A stretch of DNA of 64,000 bases from Aporrectodea caliginosa (Eukaryota; Annelida; Clitellata; Crassiclitellata; Lumbricidae). This document shows positions 52,140 through 64,000 of the stretch, one piece after another. Location of the stretch: positions 509,501-573,500 of the forward strand of contig JACEVL010000498.1 in NCBI GenBank assembly GCA_020284085.1, given 5' to 3'. Position 1 is the first letter of the stretch, and the number at the start of each line of letters is the position of its first letter. Below the pieces are notes generated by a model that saw nothing but the letters and a program-made list of their open reading frames with translations, was not told where the DNA came from and did not search any database. The position numbers and the translations under genes are program-made.

Positions 52140-52400
52140 CACGGTAACCGATTGAATGAATTGGTCAGAATGGTGCATGTTCGATGACAACGGTCCTGGA
52201 AGCCATAAGATGTCAATTAATGCAACATAGTCACGGGCACCTTAACCTATTGGCTATAATTCTCAGATTCGAGTCTCCTCCACTGAGACGGGTACACTGT
52301 GCAAGGACCGTGAGCAAGTCCGTCACTCCCAACTGCTCAGCGCCATCGATATTCTGTCGTATGGTCGTGTTTGCTCTTCTGAGCTTTGCATTAAGGAAGA
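52140..52400 (+). repeat. SINE family 2 copy in duplication copy A
   Basis: tcacgggcaccttaacctat, cagattcgagtctcctcc, aggaccgtgagcaagtccgt, cccaactgctcagcgcc. Paralogous copy at 61640-61800, hence older than the duplication. Confidence 0.8.
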
Positions 52401-52782
52401 CAATATCAATTGCAGTTGTATTGCATTCCGAGGAAATTATATCCTATTTGGCGCCGTTTTGTCCCATTCTCAGTGAAAATTTCCAACGTTGTTCTCAAAT
52501 AATTCGCCAGCTAGCGCCACTGTTAAATGTGCATGCAACCAGACTATACGTTTGTGGCTATTATCATATTGAGAGCTCGTAGCGTCAGATACCACTGTGG
52601 TAAACACACAGAAACTTTATTGTATGTTACTATGTGCTCAAACTCTGTGTACAGAGGACCTTCTATCTGTCCGTAAATTTTACATATGAATTCTACGTTT
52701 CATATAAGACGAATTTGTAATAAGATGGATTTGCTCAAGTTTTGTCGAGTTCATTTTTTTAAATCTCAATATTGTGCAGAAA

Positions 52783-52944
<162 letters not shown>

Positions 52945-53141
52945 TTATTAGTAACTTCTATCGCGCCGGTTTCTGACGAACAAGGCATCAACCGATGACG
53001 CACGAAAACGAAATTATAGTCAGGTCAACAGCCGGAAGATATCAGTTGGTTATACAGAGAAGCAACCTCTGGTGGATGAGCAATTTGAAAGAGGTAACTC
53101 TTGAGTAGAGAAGGAAGTGGAGTAAGCGACTGAGAGAGGGG

Positions 53142-53187
<46 letters not shown>

Positions 53188-53913
53188 GACACACAAACAG
53201 AGAGACAGAGAGAGAGAGAGAGAGAGAGGGGAGGGGACAGATCAGTTTCGAGACAGAGACAGTTTAGGTTAACCAAGTCTGCTAGCCATATCTTACAAAA
53301 GTGGACTTTATTCACCCAGACAAACGCAAGTTTCAATAAAATTCTTGCATGAAAACGAAGAATCTAACTATCTAAACATCTAACCGTAGCATTGAAACAG
53401 ACAACCACTCATCAAACCTCCAGCCTCATGAGTGTGAGAGAGAGAGGAGGGGGACAGTCTCGGTTTTCTTATCACGTAAGCTTACCACGGCCCAAACGCT
53501 GCAGTCAGCCTTCCTTCGAACTACGCTCACAGCCTGCTGACCAGCAACATCCCTTTCCTCTACTCCACTGACACCCATCGAGGAGGTCACAACTTTTGAA
53601 GTCATTCGATGGGGAAGCCTTTCGCAAACGCCTTCTATAGATTTTCGTCTTTATCGGCAACCTAATCTCCCCACTGTCGATTATTCGTGGTGCCAGTCCC
53701 AAGCCTGGACGCGGGAGGAGGGCGACGCTAATCATCTCTGTTATGAAACAGCGTCCTTCAGTAGAAACAGCTATTACTAGAAAACTAGTCTCTAGTCGTC
53801 GTAAAAGTAGAAAATTAGAGTTTAATGATTTAAAAATACAAAACAAGAAGACATGTTCTCCAACGCCACTTCAAGACTACCCTATCACGAGCCGCTTATG
53901 CAAGGCACTTTTC

Positions 53914-54545
53914 TTTGGTCTTATCTGTCAGCTGACAGTGATGGGCACTAAACTAATATTTTTAGTTAAACTATAACTATTTTTCAACTAAAATAAAACA
54001 GCTTAACTAAAGTTGGCAAACTCATTATGTAAATAAGTTAACTAAACTAAAATTGTTTAGTTAAACTTTGTCCAACTCTTTAACAAACTTATTTTACAAA
54101 CATTTTCACAATAACAGAGGTTAATTGAACTGTAATAATGCACAGCATTAATGACAATTTCACTTTCAAACTATGTAATGTGTACTAGACTTATGGTCCT
54201 ACTACAGTTCTATCATAAAATAATGACGACAGTTGCTAATGCAAACGATGATGCATCATGCAATGCAATGCAGTTCACTTGACTTGAGTAATAAAACCAG
54301 CTACTTATAACAATCATTGCGGAAGATAGTTGCGTGCTGATTTTTTAGTTAAACTTTAGTTTTCAGCAACTAAACAATATTATTTAAATTTTGGTTTTAA
54401 CCAGTGATGGGCAAGAGTTGACTAAAAAGTTGAAAACGTTTAGTTAAACTTCAATTTTTTTTGTTAAGAATGAAGTTTAACTGGAGAAAAATAGTTTAGT
54501 TAAAACCAAAGTTAACTAATACTAAGATTAGCAATATGTTCAGAT
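53914..54545. mobile_element. AT-rich transposon-like segment with gtttagttaaac subterminal motifs
   Basis: Two direct copies of an end-like motif cagtgatgggca (53936 and 54412), each followed by repeated tttagttaaact. The CAGTGATGGG start resembles hAT ends, but I could not find the matching inverted end. It begins exactly where similarity between the duplication copies stops. Confidence 0.45.
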
Positions 54546-54659
54546 AAGGTATACGCGTGCTGTCCAGGACAACATCAAGGTCTCGATTCTCGAACACTGG
54601 AGTGGAAAGTGAAGGATGGGAATCTATCTGTAGGAAAGGGAAAATCAGGCTTTAGAAGC

Positions 54660-55926
54660 TGTTGACGAGTGCCGAACAAGATGAGCTGCATCTTATTTGG
54701 ATTCAGTGAGAGCCGATTGAAAGACATCCAGAAGTGAAAGTCTCGAAAAAGAGAGCATCAATGCGACCAGTAAGAGCAAAGAGTGTGGGTCATGGACATG
54801 CGTCTGCACAACGTCAGCATAGAGGTGACCAGTTGAGGAGTGCTTAGAGAATATGGCTGGAATGTAGGCCGTAGATAAGAGGTAAAGCAGAGGACCCTGG
54901 ACAGAGCCCCGACGGATACCAAATTTCAGCAAGACCCAGGGAGTTCTAGAATCTCCACAGATAACCATTTGAGTACGACCAGTAAAGTTAATACCGGAGT
55001 CAGAGAAGAGGCGTTACATTAAAATGTCATGGTCTACCATGCGCGCACTTCAAAGATGCAACTTCGTGCCTTCTCAGTGGTTGGGCCGACCATCTGGAAT
55101 AATCTTCCTTCAGATCTGCGTGTTCTTCTAGCTGGAGACTCTGCATACACCTTTTACAAGAATTTGAAAACTGTTCTCTATCGCCGTAGTTGGGCTGGGA
55201 GTGCCTCTGAGTAGGTTATCTTGGAGGGGCGCTATATAAATCCTCTGAATGAATGAATGAATGTCAAAGGCGGAAAAGACATCGAAGTGAGCCAACAGTA
55301 TAAGTTGAGTCCTATCCACAGCAGAGTAGATGTCGTTGAGAGGGAAGAGGAGGACAGTCTCAGTGGAATGATGAGCCATGAAGACTGACTGACTGGAAGG
55401 AAGAAGTCCTGACGGTTCAAGATGAGAGAGAAGTTGTATTGTAATGTAATGTAATAAAACATTTATAAAGCGCCAGAGACCGGAGAGCGCGCCGACCAGT
55501 TTGAGTGCCAACTGGAAGGCACATTTCAGCAATGTAGTCCGGAGCAGTACCAGTCGTAGCCTTCCAAACCAGCGTAGCGATCTTGAAATTAACACGATCA
55601 GCAACTGGAAGCCAGTGTAGCTCACGTCGCATGTAGTCAGATATGTGTGAATATCTCGGTAAATCAGCCAGAAGTCTGGCTGCTGCATTCTGAACGAGCT
55701 GAAGTTGATAAAGACGTAACTCAGGGAGGCCCAGGAGTACCCCATTACAGTAAACAAGACATGCGAGGACGAAGGAGTGTATTAGCACAGCCGCAGCGCT
55801 TAGCGACAGCGTTCTCCGTATAACTCGGATCTGTCTGAGCTCACAATAGCTAATCCTGGAGATATGTGACACATTATCAGCCATCGTAAGCCCATCATCA
55901 AGAAGCACCTCAAGGTCCCTAACCAC
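54660..55926 (-). mobile_element. Composite of non-LTR retrotransposon fragments
   Basis: Minus strand: 55926-55440 holds the RT C-terminal region (LEVLLDDGLTMADNVSHIS, HISDYMRRELHWLPVADRVN) with a TAATG tail at 55440-55460. 55430-55262 and 55015-54690 hold an RT core (LNDIYSAVDRTQLILLAHFD; GSVQGPLLYLLSTAYIPAIF; GHLYADVVQ, where the catalytic YADD is changed to YADV). A + strand LINE tail (55020-55262) sits inside the RT core. All parts are dead. Confidence 0.85.
55020..55262 (+). mobile_element. LINE tail with identifiable 3' end, nested
   Basis: Frame LRAFSVVGPTIWNNLPSDLR, then FYKNLKTVLYRRSWAGSASE and stop at 55212-55214, directly followed by ggaggggcgctatataaatc and (GAAT)n. This links the common ggcgctatataaat 3' ends in the window to a LINE ORF2. 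Confidence 0.85.
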
Positions 55927-55929
55927 ATT

Positions 55930-56640
55930 ACAGGACTATCCAGGAAGGGATGCCGATGCAAGAGCATTTTTATCGATCCTACAACGTGCACGTGTAGGAT
56001 CGAGACAGGAAGATTGCCTTCGGAGAGAGACTAATTAAATAAATACAGTATAGAAACGAAGCAATGTAATTAACAATAATTAATCAGCAATGATAAATTC
56101 ACGACGGGAGTCCAGTATGTACGTGTATAAGTATGTATGTCGGTATGTATAATATGTATTTATGTATGTACTGTATATAGGAATGTATTTATGTTTGCAT
56201 GCATGCATGTATGTATGCATATGTATGGACCCATGCAGGTTTGTATGCATATAATATCTACCTACATGCATGTATGGATGCCTGTGTAAGTGTGTATGCA
56301 TGTATATGTGTATATTTATATGTGCATGTATGTTTGTCCCAGTGATCTGGAATGAAAACCATGTGCTTCGGGGATTATTTCCAGGGGTAGTGCAAAAACA
56401 TTACAATCTTCGCCCCATGCAGGCCGCACGATTTTAAGCTCCCAGCCAAAGACGATAAAAACTATATACCAAGAGTTTTATATAGAAAGTAGAAAATAAT
56501 CCTTTTTATGAGAACAATGATAGCAACGAACTTATTATCTTATTTCTAATTTAACTTGTACCTGGATGCGGTGTGACATCCCGAATAATCAATAAACGAA
56601 GATATATATGTCCATGTGTGTTTATGTATGTTGGATAAAT
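55930..56640. other. Gene-free spacer between the duplication copies
   Basis: Degenerate ATGT/GTATGT repeats at 56110-56335 and otherwise unremarkable sequence. No exon, promoter or element recognised. Confidence 0.5.
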
Positions 56641-56734
56641 ATACAGTGCTGTAAAGTAACTGTTAAAAGCAAGGTTCTCGTTATCCTAAACCGTGCCAAA
56701 GTTAATTAAGCTAATTAGGAACAATGTCATATCC

Positions 56735-56952
56735 TTCTACTTCTTCTTCTCCTTCTCCTCCTCCTCGTAATTCTTCTCTTCTCCCTCCTTCTTCTCCTTC
56801 TCTTCCTCTTCTTCCCCCTCTTCTTCCCTCCTCTTCCTCCTCTGCCCCCTCTACTTCCTGTTCCTCCTGTTCCTTCTCCTCCACCTCCACTTCCTCCTCT
56901 TCCCCTCTTCCTTCTCTTGCTCCTCCACTCCCCTTCACTTCCTCCTGCTCTC

Positions 56953-56983
<31 letters not shown>

Positions 56984-56995
56984 ATCAGTAGCAGC
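56735..56995. repeat. (CCT/TTC)n polypyrimidine run
   Basis: Pyrimidine-only stretch; poly-Ser/Pro and poly-Glu frames across it are not genes. Confidence 0.93.
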
Positions 56996-57799
56996 ATCTC
57001 CCATCTCGTTACCCCTACGCCACATCGTTCAGCGTCCGTGTGGCATCCACTGATCGACAACAGCTGCATCAGCACCACGACCATCACCATCATCAGCCGT
57101 CAATGCCACGTTGATGGTCTGAGACACGTGTAACCCGTCCAGTCATCCATATCGACCCCTTAAATAGTGACAGCCATCGGTCCCAACCGATCAGTTATTA
57201 ACCGACATCGACTGACAAGCGTCGAACCCGATTCTTCAGATTCAGACAGCGGACGGCTGGGAATTTACAGTCGCGCTATATAAAGGTAATATAACCATGG
57301 TACAGTAGTAGTAATAGTAGTTGTGATTGTAATTATTGTAATAGCGTAGATGATGCAAAATGTTATGTCGAACTGGAATACATCGGTTAGTCAAACATTG
57401 CACAGTAAACTAGAAAGAGTCGCGAGTGGTGGGCCCACGCACACACGTGTTGCAAACCAAGGGTTTCTCGTCGACAGTTGGCAGATGACGTGGCTATTCA
57501 GTAATACAACCAATACCAATCGTAACCTCTGCTACACAGACTACTAGTGCTACTACTTTTCTATGTGGACCTAAAGTTTGGAACTCTCTCCCTGAATCTG
57601 TCAGTATGTATGCATGTATACATGTACGTATGTTACATTTAATAGTGCACGTATGATTTTATTACCCGCTTCTGTTACGGTTTAATTATGTAAAATGTAT
57701 GTAATCGTTGCATACAATGCAATGCAACGCACATGCGCTTTTTCAGACGCATATGAAGACAACTAACTTGCTTGTTCTCTTCAATCCCAATCTACTCTC

Positions 57800-58130
57800 T
57801 TTCAAAATAAGTGTATCAATCAATCAATCAATCAGAATTTATATAGCGCCCCTTTAACATCCCTACTCAGAATGTTAGACTCCCGACCCAGGCCATACGG
57901 AAGAATGCAGTCTTCAACAGTTGGTGAAACTGAGAACAGTTCGGAAGGTGTCGTAAATCTAGTGTTAGCCCGTTCCAGGTTGTTGGACCAACCACAGAGA
58001 AGGAACGGCTCTGCATTGTTGCAGAGCGGGCGAATGGGACCGCCAGGTCACCGTGGACAGAGGAGCGCAGTGCTCGACGGTCCGTGCAAGTAGAAAGAGG
58101 GCGGCATAGCTCACGCAGGTAAGAGGTAAG
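57800..58130 (-). mobile_element. LINE 3' end, reverse, upstream of cyclophilin 3
   Basis: Starts at (ATCA)n, then agaatttatatagcgcccct, and on minus continues with a region like the ORF2 tail (FSVVGPTTWNGLTLDL-like, with changes). It ends about 50 bp before the conserved cyclophilin leader. Confidence 0.7.
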
Positions 58131-58189
58131 TGTAGTCAGTTCAACATGACTTCGTTGGTGTTTCTAGAAGTTTCCATCGATCAGCGAAG

Positions 58190-61208
<3,019 letters not shown>

Positions 61209-61639
61209 AAGCCCAGACGGAAAGCTTCTCGAAAAGACTCAGATTCTACGAGACGTCTGGATATTCTACATATCTTAGGATCTTTCATGAACAAATCTAT
61301 ATCGTTCTGCTGTCTGAATAACGTGTATCTGAAACTGTTGTAGTAGAGATTTATAGAGATATACCGAACGGTCGTTTTTAGCAATGTACGCGATCTCGTT
61401 AGACACCTTTAAAAAACTGTTATTTGTTGCTATATATAAGCACTGGCATAGTAGCCTATTGGTGAATAATCATATAGCATGTGGGTTATAGCGCTGTCCT
61501 TCGACACCTTCAAAACGTTATCCACTGATTCTACATAGACGTGGGGCACGATAACTGATTGAATTCTTCCGATGAACACCTATTCAGTTACTAGTGTATG
61601 GTCGATGACAACGGCCCTGGACGCCATAAGATGTCAGTA

Positions 61640-61800
61640 AATGCAATATAGTCACGGGCACCTTAGCCCAATGGTTATAACTCTCAGATTCAATACGCCA
61701 CCACTGAGACGGATACTGTGCAAGGACCTTGAGCAAGTCCTTCACTCTCAACTGCTCAGCGCCATCGATGTTCTGTCGTATGGTCGTGTGTGCACTTCTG
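61640..61800 (+). repeat. SINE family 2 copy in duplication copy B
   Basis: tcacgggcaccttagcccaa, aaggaccttgagcaagtcct, ctcaactgctcagcgcc; paralogue of 52140-52400. Confidence 0.8.
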
Positions 61801-62167
61801 AGTTTTGCATTAAGGAAGACAATATCAATTGCATTGTATTGTATTCCGTGGAAATTCTCCATATCTTCGTTGACGCCCTTTTGTCCCATTCTCGCTGAAA
61901 ACCTAACTCTCAAATAATTCGCCAGCTAGCGCCACTGTTAAATATGCATGCAACCAGACAATATGTTTGTGTCTATGGCTGTTATCATATAGAGATCTCG
62001 TGGTAAAGCACACAGAAACTTTATTGTATGCTCAAACTCTGCATACAGGGACCTTCGATCTGTTTGAATATTTTACATATCAAGTCTACGTTTCATTACA
62101 AGACGGATTTGTAATAAAATGGACTTGATCAAGTTTTGTCGATTTGATTTTTAAATCTCAATAGCGT

Positions 62168-62250
62168 GCTACCACCACCAACAATAACACCATGGCGTGA
62201 GACAGAGACACAGACAGAAACAGAGACAGACAGAGGGAGAGAAAGAGAGA
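62168..62250. repeat. ACC and GACA short repeats
   Basis: accaccaccaacaat followed by gagacagagacacagac; counterpart of the large ATC and GACA arrays near 52783-52944 and 53140-53230. Confidence 0.8.
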
Positions 62251-63369
62251 GAGTTAGATTACTTAATAGTGAGTTAGAGTACTTAATAATGAGTTAGAAT
62301 ACTTAGTGCAGATAGTACAACGTGTTCGTGCGTACGTACTTTGTAGCTCATGTCCTACCAGCATTCTCATCAGTGATCGATTGCACCCAAATGGACCGTT
62401 CTGCGTTCCATTTTAGTATCACTGTTCCACACAGACCCCACATGGAAATACTAGCAGGAAATTAGAAATTTAATAACAGTCACTTCTAACGATAAGTTTC
62501 AACACAGTTTAGGTTAACCAAGTCTGCTAGCCATATCTTACAAAATTCGACTTTATTCATTTAGACAATCTTCAATAAATTCTCGCAGGAAAACAAAGAA
62601 TCTAACTATCTAAAAATCTAACTGTGGCACTGAAACAAACAATCACTTATCAAACCATCAGCCTCAGTGTTCATCTCGTTTCTCTTATTACACCAGTTTC
62701 AAACTCCGATCACAGCCTGCTGACCAGCAACGTTCCTTTCCCCTACTCCAGCTGGCTCATCGTGGAAGCCACACCGTTCGAATTTGGAAGTCTTTCGATC
62801 GGGAAGTCTTCCGCAAACGCCTTCTAGATACTCGTCTTTATCGGCAACCTGCATGGATCAATCTCCGTTCATTGTAGATTTCTCGTGGTGCCAGTCCCAA
62901 GCCTGGACGCGGGAGGAGGGCGACCCTAACCATCTCTGTTTTGACACAGCGTCACTAAGTAGAATCCAATATTACTACAAAACTACTCTAGTCGTCGTAA
63001 AAGTAGAAAATGTTCATCGTTCCGGCAAAAATAGAATTTAATAATTTAAAAATACAAAACAGGAAGACATCTTCTACAACGCCGCTTCAAGACTACCCTA
63101 TCACGAGCCGCTTATGCAAGGCACTTTTCTAAACAATGCCGGTCGAAAACAATGGAATAGTCCAACTTTACAAAGATGTTCCACATTCGTTAACGTAGTC
63201 GATAAGACTCCACCAGATCAAGTACGGTAAGCGGACACCAACAAAGAATGAAAAATCCAAAAGGGAGAAGGGCACTTCTTTTCGACGCTATTTACGAATG
63301 AAAAAATGCGCTACAAAAGCGTTTAGATGTGAATAATTTGCTGCTTTCTACCAATTGCTAAAGTCCTTT

Positions 63370-63460
63370 CTCTTTGGCCGTGGCTGGGCTGGGAGCGCTT
63401 CTGGGTAGGTTTCTTGAAGAGGCGCTATATAAATTTCCGGAATGAGTGAATGATTGAATA
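63370..63460 (+). mobile_element. LINE 3' tail
   Basis: cgtggctgggctgggagcgc, tcttgaagaggcgctatata and a degenerate GAAT end, just beyond the end of the duplication. Confidence 0.75.
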
Positions 63461-63689
63461 TAGGAGGGGCGCGTTGAAGGGTGAAACAAGACGGTTAAGA
63501 TGCATTCTGAGCTTTCTCAACGGTTACGCTAAGCAACTCTTCTGACGAATGGCCTTAATCTTAGGATTTCCTCTTAATCTTAAGTTTTAGGAAGTAGAAA
63601 GCAGTTTAAAAAATCGTATTATCGGCCAAAGAGGAGATTACCCTTCGCATCCAAAGACAGTCAAATCTCGAAAAAAATCTCGCGGGGAG

Positions 63690-64000
63690 TCAACTCTCGA
63701 ACCAAATCTCGTCCGGCAGAACGGCCTTCGCATAGCGCAGCAGAAACGTCGCGTACCAATGAACGCCGCCAGATGGCGTTGACGACAGTTCATCACGTGA
63801 TCCGATGACGTAATGGGCCAGTCGAAGCGGCGCCATGGCAACGTGAGCCAGCCACTGACTGCCCAGCGACGCATAGCATGACGTCACCGTTTCGTCGACG
63901 ACTATTGTTCCTTCTGTCGTCAGAGGAGCGTAGACGCCGCGCATGACGTCATAAGATCGTCTGACGACCTTGACCGCTCTTCCGTCCTCCTCCCGCGGCC
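63690..64000 (-). CDS. Hedgehog, C-terminal autoprocessing (Hint) domain, 5' part outside window
   Basis: End of a secreted signalling precursor whose C-terminal Hint domain cleaves itself and attaches cholesterol to the N-terminal ligand. The frame enters the window at 64000 (minus) and stops with TGA at 63692-63690; 102 residues are visible. Family motifs: RAVKVVRRSYDVMRGVYAPL, TTEGTIVVDETVTSCYASLG, WLAHVAMAPLRL and, near the end, GGVHWYATFLLRYAKAVLP. The VYAPLT.EGTIVVD segment and the SCYA motif are the end of the Hint fold; the HWY segment is typical of the adduct-recognition region. The catalytic Cys and the signalling domain lie beyond the window edge. Convergent with cyclophilin 3 across 2.5 kb. 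Confidence 0.93.
   Translation of the reverse strand, partial: PREEDGRAVKVVRRSYDVMRGVYAPLTTEGTIVVDETVTSCYASLGSQWLAHVAMAPLRLAHYVIGSRDELSSTPSGGVHWYATFLLRYAKAVLPDEIWFES

Noticed and set aside
56711..57053. Poly-Glu/Arg and Ser/Pro-rich frames
   Set aside because: Polypyrimidine/polypurine run that also exists, with other indels, in duplication copy A; frames are not conserved between the copies.
57872..58093. 73-residue frame upstream of cyclophilin 3
   Set aside because: Reverse of a LINE ORF2 tail; not part of the cyclophilin gene, since copy A has unrelated sequence there.

Overview
This is invertebrate metazoan nuclear DNA. Its genes have many short exons and introns of about 0.1-2 kb with GT-AG borders. 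Coding exons sit in a background of triplet and tetranucleotide microsatellites, tRNA-derived SINEs, LINE 3' tails and hAT-type DNA transposons. A Hedgehog autoprocessing domain at the right edge indicates an animal. The frequent AGGCCTA-type motif is something I associate with marine deuterostome invertebrates, but the species is not decided here.

Left half (1-34 kb), conserved single-copy genes. On + lie the last eight coding exons of gamma-tubulin complex component 3 (93-5770). Convergent to it is UPF3, an NMD and exon-junction factor (6194-13814, -). Divergent from UPF3 is PEX2, a peroxisomal RING E3 (14506-19749, +). Convergent to PEX2 is triosephosphate isomerase (20376-24813, -). Divergent from TPI is SZRD1, a SUZ-domain protein (25869 to about 28516 or 29248, +). 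Then comes a gene for a one-finger C2H2 protein with an N-terminal LLCKNGL-type domain (32383-33904, -). These genes are mechanistically unrelated; the layout is a compact head-to-head and tail-to-tail string.

Middle (34-41 kb). This part is almost entirely repeats: LINE tails, two hAT-like elements (36866-38020 and 38705-39157), two adjacent tRNA-derived SINEs and several compound microsatellites.

Right half (41-63 kb). Three head-to-tail genes encode secreted cyclophilins with the same four-exon structure (40910-43518, 47241-49912, 58190-61208, all +). The second and third lie in a large direct segmental duplication (about 45.45-53.91 kb against 56.64-63.13 kb). Copy 2 has since received a hAT element that itself carries a second hAT; the copy 3 flank keeps the empty site. 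The window ends in the C-terminal exon of a Hedgehog gene (63690-64000, -).

The most notable points are these. An in-frame TGA lies in the middle of an otherwise phase-perfect UPF3 gene. A terminal-inverted-repeat element landed exactly on the exon 1/intron 1 border of TPI, so that its target duplication and terminal repeat now make the splice donor. There is a dated series of nested hAT insertions, a 71-bp TTAA-flanked palindromic micro-element in three copies, and SINEs that share their 3' end with a resident LINE. All gene calls were made by reading translations by eye; no database search was run.
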